Shown piece by piece: positions 52,624 through 61,373 of a DNA stretch of 64,000 nt. The stretch covers positions 62,001-126,000 of the forward strand of contig NZ_PKGB01000006.1 in assembly GCF_002848135.1 (NCBI RefSeq), written 5' to 3'. Position numbers and translations under genes: made by a program. This DNA comes from Hydrogenovibrio sp. SC-1 (lineage in GTDB: Bacteria > Pseudomonadota > Gammaproteobacteria > Thiomicrospirales > Thiomicrospiraceae). The notes beneath the pieces are model-generated. The model saw only the letters and a list, made by a program, of their open reading frames with translations, ran no database searches and had not been told where the DNA came from. Position 1 is the first letter of the stretch. Each line of letters starts with the position of its first letter.

Positions 52624-53134
52624 ACCTTGGTAGAAAAGCTTCTGTCAGCAAAAGAGGGGCTTGTTGCTGCTTGAAGATGGAACGGCGTGCAAATGTTGGC
52701 CCTTGCGGCCAATCAGTCGTTAAGTGTGGCCAATAATCTGCGGGATGTTGACACAATTCAAAAGGGGTTCTTTCTAAGTTTGGGATCTGAAAGAGCACCT
52801 CACCTAAGGGTCGATTGCCGAGATGTTTGATTTGGTACCAAGGGTTGTTGGGTTGCCAATCTGGAATCACGGTTCGCGCATAGATCATAGGCAGCCCCTT
52901 TACATGGAGGCAGACACAGCGTACCCACACTTTTTCTCCTGACGCTAATTCTAATAAACGTGCTTCTGACGCCATGGGCGTTGCTAATCCCTCGGCGAGC
53001 ACTTCCACTTCAATCGCGCCAAACGTTTGGCGTAGGTTTTCAGTAAGAGATCCATTGTCTAATAACCACGGCTTAAGTTCAGTGGGTAAACCCAACCGTT
53101 CAAGTAAGCGCAAAGGAAGCCAGTGTTTAAGCAT
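52613..53134 (-). CDS. ubiC: Chorismate lyase
   Basis: Converts chorismate to 4-hydroxybenzoate, the first step of ubiquinone synthesis. The 173-residue protein shows LDNGSLTENLRQ, WVRCVCLH, YARTVIP, LGNRPLGEVLF, FARRSIF and TEAFLP, the UbiC pattern with its active-site Arg and Glu. Its ATG overlaps the recG stop by 8 bp, indicating coupled translation. Confidence 0.93.
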   Translation of the reverse strand: MLKHWLPLRLLERLGLPTELKPWLLDNGSLTENLRQTFGAIEVEVLAEGLATPMASEARLLELASGEKVWVRCVCLHVKGLPMIYARTVIPDWQPNNPWYQIKHLGNRPLGEVLFQIPNLERTPFELCQHPADYWPHLTTDWPQGPTFARRSIFKQQQAPLLLTEAFLPRFKV

Positions 53135-55202
53135 GTTTATAATCCATCTTGGTTCCCACCCATCGCTGATGAAGCTGATCGCTGATTTCGGGTGCAGTTT
53201 TAACTAAAGTTTGTGCCCAGTGTTTTGCTTCAGGGATAAGGTGTTGGTCGCGCTTTAAGTCGGCAATGCGAAATTGGAGGCCACCCGTTTGGCGCGTGCC
53301 TAAAATTTCACCTGGCCCGCGAATTTTCAAATCTTCTTCGGCGATTCTAAAACCATCATTGGATTCACGCATAATATGCAATCGAGCTTTACTCGTTTCA
53401 CTTAAAGGGGCTTGATAGAGTAACACGCAATGACTTTTTTTGCTGCCTCGGCCGACACGTCCTCTCAATTGGTGCAGTTGTGCCAGCCCTAGTCGTTCAG
53501 CGTTTTCAATAATCATTAAACTGGCATTTGGGACATTGACGCCCACTTCAATCACTGTTGTGGCCACTAGCAAATCTAGCTGATGGTTTTTGAACGCATC
53601 CATTAGTAAGGATTTTTCATCTCCCTTTAGTCGGCCATGAATCAAGCCCACTCTTAATTTTGGCCAGTAATCTCTAAATTGCTGTGCGGTGACTTCGGCG
53701 GCTTGGGCATGCAGTAATTCAGACTCTTCAATTAAGGGGCATACCCAATAAGCTTGCACTCCCTGCTCACATTGTGCGACCAGATGCGCCATCACATCAT
53801 GACGCTTTTCATTGCTTAACACGGCGGTATCAATCGGCTGACGGCCAGGTGGTAGTTCATCGATAATCGATAAATCCAAATCGCCATAAGCGGTCATGGC
53901 TAAAGTCCGTGGAATAGGCGTTGCCGTCATAATTAATTGGTGTGGATGTGCTTGGTCGTTTTGGGTGCCTTTATCATGGAGGGCTAAGCGTTGGTGCACA
54001 CCAAAGCGGTGTTGCTCATCGATAATCACCAACCCCAGTTTGTGAAAGATGACCGCCTCTTGGAAGAGCGCGTGAGTGCCGATAATGACTTTTGCATGGC
54101 CTTGTGAAATTTGTTCGAGCATATAGCGCTTTTCGGCGGCTTTCATGCGACCATTTAACCAAGCCATTTCAATTGAAAGCGGTTGTAACCATTCCGAAAA
54201 ATGATTGCGGTGTTGTTCGGCAAGAATTTCAGTGGGCGCCATTATGGCCACTTGATAGCCGGTATCTGCCGCTTGAATCGCAGCCAAAGCGGCGATGACG
54301 GTTTTGCCTGAACCGACATCCCCTTGCACTAATCGTTGCATGGGATGCGGTTGTTGCAGGTCGGCCTGCAATTCGCCTAGCACCCGTTGTTGAGCAGAGG
54401 TCAATGCAAAGGGGAGTAACGCTAATAGATGATTGACCATTTGACTGGCTGGAAAAACAGGAGCCTGACGCCGTTTCTCAACTTGTCGAATCCATTGCAA
54501 ACTGAGTTGGCTACTGAGCAATTCTTCAAAGATGAGGCGGCGTTGTGCCGGGTGTTGGAATTGCTTGATGCTCAGAAGGTCATCCTCCGGTTGTGGTTGA
54601 TGAAGCTGACGTAGAGCTTCATTAATCGGTGGTAATTGGAGACTGTCACATAAAGTTTCAGGCAAGATTTCGGCTAAAGGGTATTGTTTTAATAACTGTA
54701 GTGCTTGTTGTATTAGCTTGAGCAGCGTCGCTTGACCTAAGCCTTCGGTCACAGGATAGACGGGGTTTAAGGTGGTTTCTAAGGGTGGCGGAGAGCTGAG
54801 TGAGAATAGTTGATAGTGGGGGTGTACCATTTCCAATCCGGTAGGGCCAGAACGTACTTCACCAAAGGCTCTTAAGCCCTGTCCTCTTTTAAATTGCTGT
54901 GCTTGACGATAATGAAAGTGAAAGAAGCGGCAGGTGAGGGTTTGGCCGGAAGAGTCAATAAGCTTTACCAGTAAACTACTGTTGCGGCTTTGGGTCATCT
55001 GTTGGCTGATGATTTCACCTTCTATGAGTGCTTCTTGGCCAATAAATATCTGGCCCAAAGGGGTGAGCTTGGTTTTGTCCTGATAGCGAATTGGCAAGTG
55101 AAACAACAAATCTTGTACCACCGTTAATCCTAAACGGTGTAGCTTTTCAGCCAATTTATCGCCAACACCTTTTAAAGACGTTAATTTTTGTTGTGCCAAC
55201 AT
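53127..55202 (-). CDS. recG: ATP-dependent DNA helicase RecG
   Basis: Remodels stalled forks and branched DNA. The 691-residue protein has the wedge domain (about 1-200, LTSLKGVGDKLAEKLHRLG), helicase motifs (QGDVGSGKTVIAALA, DEQHRFGV, MTATPIPRTLA, ATTVIEVGVNVPNA, QLRGRVGRG) and a typical RecG C-terminus. ATG 55202 matches the E. coli length; an in-frame TTG lies 42 bp upstream. Confidence 0.97.
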   Translation of the reverse strand: MLAQQKLTSLKGVGDKLAEKLHRLGLTVVQDLLFHLPIRYQDKTKLTPLGQIFIGQEALIEGEIISQQMTQSRNSSLLVKLIDSSGQTLTCRFFHFHYRQAQQFKRGQGLRAFGEVRSGPTGLEMVHPHYQLFSLSSPPPLETTLNPVYPVTEGLGQATLLKLIQQALQLLKQYPLAEILPETLCDSLQLPPINEALRQLHQPQPEDDLLSIKQFQHPAQRRLIFEELLSSQLSLQWIRQVEKRRQAPVFPASQMVNHLLALLPFALTSAQQRVLGELQADLQQPHPMQRLVQGDVGSGKTVIAALAAIQAADTGYQVAIMAPTEILAEQHRNHFSEWLQPLSIEMAWLNGRMKAAEKRYMLEQISQGHAKVIIGTHALFQEAVIFHKLGLVIIDEQHRFGVHQRLALHDKGTQNDQAHPHQLIMTATPIPRTLAMTAYGDLDLSIIDELPPGRQPIDTAVLSNEKRHDVMAHLVAQCEQGVQAYWVCPLIEESELLHAQAAEVTAQQFRDYWPKLRVGLIHGRLKGDEKSLLMDAFKNHQLDLLVATTVIEVGVNVPNASLMIIENAERLGLAQLHQLRGRVGRGSKKSHCVLLYQAPLSETSKARLHIMRESNDGFRIAEEDLKIRGPGEILGTRQTGGLQFRIADLKRDQHLIPEAKHWAQTLVKTAPEISDQLHQRWVGTKMDYKHA

Positions 55203-55250
55203 CGTGATCGGTTCCAAGCTAAAAGCAAGGGCATATTTTAACAATAATGA

Positions 55251-55260
55251 CTAGGTCTGG
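55251..55260. repeat. Two-mismatch copy (CTAGGTCTGG) of the iterated palindrome
   Basis: In the gap between recG and the Amt-GGDEF gene, with the flanking form GACTAGGTCTGGTC. Only weakly supported by itself. Confidence 0.25.
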
Positions 55261-55304
55261 TCACTTTTAGCGTAAAAAAGCGAGTGTCGGCTCGAGTCAC
55301 CGCT

Positions 55305-57146
55305 CTAATAGATAACCCATTGGCTTTTGCCGCGTTTTTTAGCGGTATACATGGCTTGGTCAGCGCGTTTGAGTAGGTCATCCACAGAGCAATGGCACTG
55401 GTCATCAAATAATGTTAACCCGACTGAGGCACTAATAGTCACCACTTCTCCACAAGGGAGTTCAATGTCCAATTGCATGGCTGCAATGATTTTGTCGGCA
55501 ACGGTCGCAGCATAGCTGTCATTTTGAATGCCTTCCAGTAAAATAACGAATTCATCTCCGCCAAATCGGGCTGCCAAATCCACTTTACGGATGGACGCTT
55601 GAATACGTTTGGCAGCTTCCTTGAGTAGATAGTCGCCCGCATCATGACCATGAACGTCATTCACATTTTTAAAACCATCTAAGTCGATAAAGAATAGTGC
55701 ATTGGTTTGTGGCTGGCGTTTGAGTCGTAACAGCGATTTATCCAATTCAGTGACCAGTAGTCGACGTTTTGCTAAGCCAGTGAGCAGGTCATAGTTGGCC
55801 ACATGAATGGTTTCGGCAATCAATTCTTCTTTTTCGGAACTGATCTGATTAAAGGCTTGAGTAACATTGTTGTAGTAGGCGGCAATCACTGAGGCATCGG
55901 AATAGGGTTCGATCATAATGCGTTTGGAAAAGTCTTGATTAGTCGCTTGAATATTCATCGCATGCGCTAAATCAAACATGGAGGTCGAGGCTTGATGTTC
56001 GCTGATATTGAGCCCTAAAATTTCATCGGTTTCCGAAACACGCAACGGCATAATGCGATTAATGAGCCAAAGAGCGGCAAAAGTCACACAGAAACTTAGC
56101 ATGCCAACACTGACAATTCCCAGTAGTTGAATTTGTAATTGCTCAACCAAGGGGTGATCTGTTTGAAGAAAAGGAATCGCTAAGGTGCCGGCAATGCCCG
56201 CAAATAGATGTACGGGAACCGCTTCTATTGCATCATCAATCTTTAATTTAGCCAGTACCACTTGTCCCCATAAATAGGCCAAATATCCGACAAAGCCGAT
56301 AAGAATGGCGGCGAAAGGGGACGCTAGGTGTGCGGAGGCGGTAATGGCAACCAGGCCGGATAAGATACCATACATGATGGAACCGACTTGATAATAGCCA
56401 GTGAGAATGCGACTGATAATCAGGCCAGAAATGCCACCCACGGCACCGGCAATCATGGTGTTTAGAATGACCTGGCCGGTGAGTACATTTAGTGCTAACA
56501 CACTGCCGCCATTAAAACCGATCCATCCAAGCCAAATCAGGAAAACGCCCAAGGCGCTATGGGCCAAATTGGCTTGTTCAAAACGGTGGGAGTCGGCCGT
56601 TTCATCAAAACGCCCGATACGCGGACCAATAATCAAAATGGCTGCTAAAGCTGCCCAACCACCAACTGAGTGAACCACGGTTGAGCCAGCAAAATCAATA
56701 AATCCTAGTTGCGCAAGCCAGCCGGCTTCATGCCAAATCCAGTGGGCTTGTATTGGGTAAATGAATAATGACACGATTAAGGCGATTAAGATATATGCGA
56801 CATACTTGGTTCTTTCCGCAATGGCTCCGGAAATAATGGTGACGGCGGTCGAGGCAAACATGGCGTGAAACAGCACAAGGGTGAGATCGGTTAGTGAGTC
56901 ATGGTAAAAGAACAATGGCTGCCAACTGAACCAACCGTTGAGGCTGTTGCCCAACATCATACTTGCACCAAAAAAAACAAAAACTAAGAACGCAATCAGG
57001 AAGTCACTGAGGTTTTTGATTGCGGTGGAAATGGAATTTTTTGCACGAGTTGCTCCCGCTTCAAGTGCTGTAAAGCCAGGCTGCATCAATGCAACCAGCA
57101 CCGCACTGAAAAGCACCCATAAAATATCGACGCTTTGCTCACTCAT
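55305..57146 (-). CDS. Ammonium transporter (Amt) fused to a GGDEF diguanylate cyclase
   Basis: A 613-residue membrane protein. The Amt part (about 1-370, some eleven helices) keeps the conserved HAMFASTAVTIISGAIAER segment and both pore histidines (His159 in VVHSVGGWAAL, His313 in AVPVHLFAGIAGT). A linker (about 370-445) leads to a GGDEF domain (about 450-613) with RFGGDEFVILLE at 527-538 and an intact RKVD inhibitory site. The prediction is an ammonium receptor that controls c-di-GMP synthesis, though transport may persist. ATG 57146 is used; an upstream TTG is in frame. No glnK is adjacent, unlike amtB operons. Confidence 0.9.
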   Translation of the reverse strand: MSEQSVDILWVLFSAVLVALMQPGFTALEAGATRAKNSISTAIKNLSDFLIAFLVFVFFGASMMLGNSLNGWFSWQPLFFYHDSLTDLTLVLFHAMFASTAVTIISGAIAERTKYVAYILIALIVSLFIYPIQAHWIWHEAGWLAQLGFIDFAGSTVVHSVGGWAALAAILIIGPRIGRFDETADSHRFEQANLAHSALGVFLIWLGWIGFNGGSVLALNVLTGQVILNTMIAGAVGGISGLIISRILTGYYQVGSIMYGILSGLVAITASAHLASPFAAILIGFVGYLAYLWGQVVLAKLKIDDAIEAVPVHLFAGIAGTLAIPFLQTDHPLVEQLQIQLLGIVSVGMLSFCVTFAALWLINRIMPLRVSETDEILGLNISEHQASTSMFDLAHAMNIQATNQDFSKRIMIEPYSDASVIAAYYNNVTQAFNQISSEKEELIAETIHVANYDLLTGLAKRRLLVTELDKSLLRLKRQPQTNALFFIDLDGFKNVNDVHGHDAGDYLLKEAAKRIQASIRKVDLAARFGGDEFVILLEGIQNDSYAATVADKIIAAMQLDIELPCGEVVTISASVGLTLFDDQCHCSVDDLLKRADQAMYTAKKRGKSQWVIY

Positions 57147-57296
57147 GGTCAAATCACTTTAATGATGAAATCATAAGCTTTTAAGCAAGAAACATACCTT
57201 TTATTAGTTTTTATTTATATCTAGGGTATTAGTGGGTATTTATTAGAGCTATCAAAACTCCAAGTCTTGTTTAGGGACATAGTTATGCATGTATTG

Positions 57297-57328
57297 CGCA
57301 AAAATGACCAGGCCTGGTCATTTTTGCG
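57297..57328. repeat. Perfect 32-bp palindrome containing CCAGGCCTGG (copy 7)
   Basis: The exact 10-mer is at 57308-57317. The symmetry runs 16 bp each way (CGCAAAAATGACCAGG and its complement). In RNA it forms a stem with a GGCC loop and a T-run, so it could end ridA transcription. Confidence 0.7.
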
Positions 57329-57342
57329 AGCGCTAAGCATTT

Positions 57343-57729
57343 TTAGTAAGAAGAAATGACCAAGATGCCATCCATTTCCACATCTGTGCCTTTCGGGAGT
57401 TCCTTGACGCCAATTGCGGCTCTAGCAGGATAAGGTTGCTGAAAATATTCAGCCATAATTTCGTTAACCGTGGCAAAGTGGCTGAGATCGGTTAAGAAAA
57501 TATTGAGTTTCACGATTTCTTGTAGTGAACCCCCAGCGGACTCGCAGACGGCAGTGAGATTCTGAAAAACTTGATGGATGCGCTCGGAAATGTCTCCGGC
57601 TCGTAATTCCATGGTTTCAGGGATAAGAGCGATTTGACCAGATAAATAAACCGTATTGCCTACTTTAATGGCTTGTGAATAGGGGCCAATGGCTTGTGGG
57701 GCTTTATCAGTTGCAATAATTTCACGCAT
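57343..57729 (-). CDS. ridA: RidA/YjgF-family enamine/imine deaminase
   Basis: Clears reactive enamines made by PLP enzymes. The 128-residue trimer-type protein shows [29 protein letters not shown], and the conserved Arg in [23 protein letters not shown]. It is divergent from the metal ABC operon and downstream is the 32-bp palindrome. Confidence 0.95.
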   Translation of the reverse strand: MREIIATDKAPQAIGPYSQAIKVGNTVYLSGQIALIPETMELRAGDISERIHQVFQNLTAVCESAGGSLQEIVKLNIFLTDLSHFATVNEIMAEYFQQPYPARAAIGVKELPKGTDVEMDGILVISSY

Positions 57730-57828
57730 GAAGGAGTTCCTTGTATAAATAAGTCGAATTTCGGTTTCTTTAAAAAAATTTTAGCATAGCGCGTAAAGGC
57801 ATTTTGCGGCAAATTTAAATTATGCTAA

Positions 57829-57868
57829 ACTTATTAAATTATTAGCCGTGGCTAATAATTTAATAAGT
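57829..57868. promoter_or_regulatory. Perfect 40-bp palindrome, candidate metal-regulator operator
   Basis: Two 19-bp arms mirror each other exactly around GT; the core reads TTATTAGCCGTGGCTAATAA. It lies 26 bp before the binding-protein start, overlapping the promoter zone. The TTAGCC/GGCTAA core is reminiscent of DtxR/MntR-type sites, by inference only. Confidence 0.65.
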
Positions 57869-57894
57869 CTGATCTTAATTATTTGAGAGTGATA

Positions 57895-58803
57895 ATGCAA
57901 AACGCAATTCAGTTTTTGAGTGGTTTATTGCTACTATTTGTTAGTTGGGTGTCCAGCGCGTCGCCAATAAACGTTGTTGCGACGACGGGCATGATTGGCG
58001 ATTTAGTGCATGAAATTGGTCAGGATAAAGTCAAACTCAGTACCCTAATGGAAACGGGTGTGGATCCCCATTTGTATAAAGCAACGCATGGTGACATGCG
58101 TCGCCTACAGCAAGCGGATTTAATTTTTTATAATGGATTGCACTTGGAGGGGAAAATGCAATCCATTTTAACCAAGATGGCGCGATTTAAGCCCGTGTTC
58201 GCGGTAAGTGAAAAGCTTTCTAAAGCGAGTTTGATTCATTATGGTTCTGTAAGTGATCCACATATTTGGTTTGACGTCAGTTTATGGCAGCAGGCCGCGA
58301 CACAGGTATTGTCGAAATTGGTTGAAATGGATGCGGCTAACCAAGGCGCTTACCGGGCAAACGCCCAGCGTTATCAACAGCAGCTGTCATCGTTGCATCA
58401 GTGGGTTCAGATGCAAATTGAAGGGCTTCCGAAGTCGAAACGAGTTTTGATTACCGCGCATGATGCCTTTGGCTATTTTGGCCGCGCTTATGGGATGGAA
58501 GTCCATGGTTTGCAGGGAATTAGTACTGTGAGTGAGTTTGGGTTGCATGATATTCAGCAACTTAAGCAGTTGATTGTTGAACGGAAAATTCCTGCGGTGT
58601 TTGTGGAATCAAGCGTACCGAAAAAATTTCTACGGGCTTTAGTTGCAGGGGTTGCTGATTCGGGTCATGAGCTCACCATTGGAGGGGAACTCTATTCTGA
58701 TGCAATGGGGCTTAAGGGAACGCCTGCAGGTACCTATATTGGCATGGTAAAACATAATGTAACGACTATTGTGTCTGCTTTAAAACGGGGAGAAGCTGAA
58801 TGA
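57895..58803 (+). CDS. Metal ABC transporter periplasmic binding protein (Mn/Fe/Zn, TroA-like)
   Basis: A 302-residue secreted protein with signal peptide (FLSGLLLLFVSWVSSA). Metal-ligand regions are GVDPHLYKAT, SDPHIWFDVS, STVSEFGLHDI and LYSDAMG, the usual His-His-Glu/His-Asp set of the TroA/PsaA family. No His-rich loop typical of zinc-specific ZnuA is present, so manganese or iron is more likely. The last gene base pairs overlap the ATPase start (ATGA). Start at ATG 57895, with an in-frame TTG 12 bp upstream. Confidence 0.88.
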   Translation: MQNAIQFLSGLLLLFVSWVSSASPINVVATTGMIGDLVHEIGQDKVKLSTLMETGVDPHLYKATHGDMRRLQQADLIFYNGLHLEGKMQSILTKMARFKPVFAVSEKLSKASLIHYGSVSDPHIWFDVSLWQQAATQVLSKLVEMDAANQGAYRANAQRYQQQLSSLHQWVQMQIEGLPKSKRVLITAHDAFGYFGRAYGMEVHGLQGISTVSEFGLHDIQQLKQLIVERKIPAVFVESSVPKKFLRALVAGVADSGHELTIGGELYSDAMGLKGTPAGTYIGMVKHNVTTIVSALKRGEAE

Positions 58804-59561
58804 TCGCACCGCCATTAAAAGTTCAGAATCTAACGATGCGTTATCACCAGGCACAACCGGTTTTAAAATCGGTCTCTTTTGAAATCCCTCAAGGTCATAC
58901 GGTTGCGATTATTGGGCCGAATGGTGCTGGCAAATCCACTCTGTTAAAAGGGGTGATGGGGTTAGCTCCTCTCGTGAGTGGTCAAGTTTCGATGTTTGGT
59001 CATCCCTTAGAAAAGAATCGTTTGTCGGTTGCTTATGTTCCTCAGCGAGATGAATCGGATTGGGACTTTCCCATCCAGGTCATGGATGTGGTTTTAATGG
59101 GGCGACAAGGACATTTAAGATTCTGGCAGCGGCCATCTGCTTCAGATAGGACTTTAGCAGAAGAAGCCTTGAACCAACTGGGGATGCTCGATTATAAAGA
59201 TCGTCAAATCAGTCAATTGTCAGGGGGTCAGCAGCAACGGGTATTTCTGGCGAGAGCCTTGGTTCAACAAGCCGAACTATATTTGATGGATGAACCCTTT
59301 GCTGGGGTGGATATGAAAACAGAAAAGGCCATAATTGACCTGTTTGGTCGCTTAAAACAGGCAAATAAAACAATCGTTTGTGTCCATCATGATTTGAATA
59401 CGGTAGCCGATTATTTTGATTGGGTTGTGTTAGTGAATCGAGGGGTCATTGCCTCCGGCCCTGTTAACGCCGTTATGACACCCGAAAAAATTCAACAAGC
59501 GTTTGGGGGTGGTTTTTCAATGATGCCGTCAACCAGTGCTAAAGAGGTTAAGCATGGCTGA
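58800..59561 (+). CDS. Metal ABC transporter ATPase
   Basis: A 253-residue ABC ATPase: GPNGAGKSTLLKG, LSGGQQQRVFLARALVQ, LYLMDEPFAGVD and the switch His in VCVHHDLN. VPQRDESDWDFPI is typical of Mn/Zn family ATPases (Q-loop region). It overlaps the binding-protein gene by 4 bp and the next gene by 8 bp. Confidence 0.93.
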   Translation: MIAPPLKVQNLTMRYHQAQPVLKSVSFEIPQGHTVAIIGPNGAGKSTLLKGVMGLAPLVSGQVSMFGHPLEKNRLSVAYVPQRDESDWDFPIQVMDVVLMGRQGHLRFWQRPSASDRTLAEEALNQLGMLDYKDRQISQLSGGQQQRVFLARALVQQAELYLMDEPFAGVDMKTEKAIIDLFGRLKQANKTIVCVHHDLNTVADYFDWVVLVNRGVIASGPVNAVMTPEKIQQAFGGGFSMMPSTSAKEVKHG

Positions 59562-60486
59562 TTGGCAAGTGATGTCTGCTGATTATTGGGCGCTGACACT
59601 CTCCTTTTGGCAGTTTGAGGATGCCAATGCGCTTTGGGTGCTTGTCGGATCCGTTTTATTGGGTGTCAGTGCCTCGGTCGTTGGTAGCTTTGCGGTTTTG
59701 AAAAGGCAAGCTTTAATTGGCGATGCTTTGGCGCATTCCGCTTTGCCTGGTGTGATGGTGGCGTTTATGCTCTTTCACACGCAGTCGCCTATAATCATGT
59801 TGATTGGTGCCATGGTCAGTAGTTTGATGGGGTTTATGTTGATGAGTTGGTTGCCCAAGAATACAAAAATAAAACCGGATGCGGCCTTGGCGATTACGCT
59901 ATCTTTATTTTTTGCATTAGGCTTGATGGCATTATCTTATATTCAAGGTTTAAATGTTGCTGGCAAGTCGGGCTTGGATAAAATTTTATTTGGTCAAGCC
60001 GCCGCGATGTTACCTGAGGACCTGATTGTGCTTTCCTCTGTGGCGCTAGCAGTACTATTGGTGGTGGGGTTATTGTTCCAAAAATTTCGGCTTATTACCT
60101 TTAATGAAAACTATGCCCGTAGTCTTGGCCTTTCGGTCAGTTTATATCAAGCCGTTTTTGCCTGTTTGTTGGTCTTGGTGGTTGTGATTGGGTTACAGAT
60201 TGTCGGTGTGGTTTTAATGGCGGCCGTATTGTTAGTTCCCGTTTCAGCCGCCAGGTTTTGGCATCCCAATCTAGCGGTTATTTTGTGGGTTGCCGCCATC
60301 ATTGGCGGGCTCAGTGGGATGGTGAGTGCGAATATTTCCTATCTAGCTCCGTCAGCACCGACAGGCCCTTGGATGGTTTTAGTGTTGGCCGGACTCTTTT
60401 TGTTGTCATTTTTGTTTGCGCCTTATCAGGGTTGGTTTTTCAATCGAATTCGCGCCAATGACAAGGATCTAACAGATGATGAGTGA
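59554..60486 (+). CDS. Metal ABC transporter permease 1
   Basis: A 310-residue membrane protein of the ABC-3 family: VVGSFAVLKRQALIGDALAHSALPGVMVAF and GVVLMAAVLLVPVSAARF. ATG 59554 overlaps the ATPase stop (ATGGCTGA). It pairs with the next permease to make a heterodimeric channel, as in TroCD/SitCD systems. Confidence 0.9.
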   Translation: MADWQVMSADYWALTLSFWQFEDANALWVLVGSVLLGVSASVVGSFAVLKRQALIGDALAHSALPGVMVAFMLFHTQSPIIMLIGAMVSSLMGFMLMSWLPKNTKIKPDAALAITLSLFFALGLMALSYIQGLNVAGKSGLDKILFGQAAAMLPEDLIVLSSVALAVLLVVGLLFQKFRLITFNENYARSLGLSVSLYQAVFACLLVLVVVIGLQIVGVVLMAAVLLVPVSAARFWHPNLAVILWVAAIIGGLSGMVSANISYLAPSAPTGPWMVLVLAGLFLLSFLFAPYQGWFFNRIRANDKDLTDDE

Positions 60487-61354
60487 TATTTGGATTCTGG
60501 CGACAGCATGCTTAGTGGCGAGCAGTTGTGCGTTGGTCGGCGTTTTTTTGGTTCTGAGGCGACAAAGTTTACTGGGGGATGCGATTAGTCATTCGGTGTT
60601 GCTGGGCATCGTATTGTCCTATCTTATGATGGACGGTCGGTCTGAAATTGCGATGATGGTGGGCGCTGTCATTATGGGGTTGTTAACGGCTTGGTTAGCC
60701 GAGTGGTTGCAGAAGCACCCTTTGTTAAAAAGTGATGTCAGTATTGGTATGATCTTTACCAGCTTTTTTGCATTGGGAGTGGTGCTGATTTCAGTGTATG
60801 CGGGGCAAATCGATTTGGATCAGGAGTGCGTGCTTTATGGTGAAATTGCGTTTGTTCCTTTTGATACGGTGATTTGGGGTGGGGAATCTATGGGTCCAAG
60901 AGCTTTCTGGTTGGCTTTAGTTGTTTTCCTTGTGAATGTATCCGTTATTGCAGTGGTTTTTGAGCGTTATCGATTGATGGCGTTTCATCCGGTTTTAGCG
61001 GTTGCGCTGGGGGTCAGTGTTCCTATGTGGCATACGTTGCTAATGGCACAGGTTTCTCTGACAACCGTGGCTTCATTTGATGCCGTAGGTGCAATATTGG
61101 TGGTTGCGCTGCTCGTAATTCCAGCCAGTAGCGCTTATCTGGTGGCAACTTCTCTAAAAACTATGTTGGTATGGGCATTGGGTTATGCACAACTGTCAGT
61201 TTTGTTAGGTTATGGGCTTGCGGTATGGCTGGATAGCGCCATTGCTGCTTCGATTGCTGTGATGGCTGGAGTCTTGTTGTTGGCGACGATTCTTTTTCAA
61301 CAGTTGATTCAAAAGCAGAGCCAAAAGGCTTCGCTTGCCAGCGAAGCGCATTAA
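60476..61354 (+). CDS. Metal ABC transporter permease 2
   Basis: A 292-residue ABC-3 permease: LVGVFLVLRRQSLLGDAISHSVLLGIVLSY and DAVGAILVVALLVIPASSAYL. It overlaps permease 1 by 11 bp. Two permeases argue for the Mn/Fe group rather than the single-permease ZnuB type. Confidence 0.9.
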   Translation: MMSDIWILATACLVASSCALVGVFLVLRRQSLLGDAISHSVLLGIVLSYLMMDGRSEIAMMVGAVIMGLLTAWLAEWLQKHPLLKSDVSIGMIFTSFFALGVVLISVYAGQIDLDQECVLYGEIAFVPFDTVIWGGESMGPRAFWLALVVFLVNVSVIAVVFERYRLMAFHPVLAVALGVSVPMWHTLLMAQVSLTTVASFDAVGAILVVALLVIPASSAYLVATSLKTMLVWALGYAQLSVLLGYGLAVWLDSAIAASIAVMAGVLLLATILFQQLIQKQSQKASLASEAH

Positions 61355-61360
61355 AATTGA

Positions 61361-61370
61361 CCAGGCCTGG
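61361..61370. repeat. CCAGGCCTGG iterated palindrome, copy 8
   Basis: Exact copy with GA left and TG right, in the 19-bp convergent gap after permease 2; positioned to end transcripts from both sides. Confidence 0.6.
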
Positions 61371-61373
61371 TGA

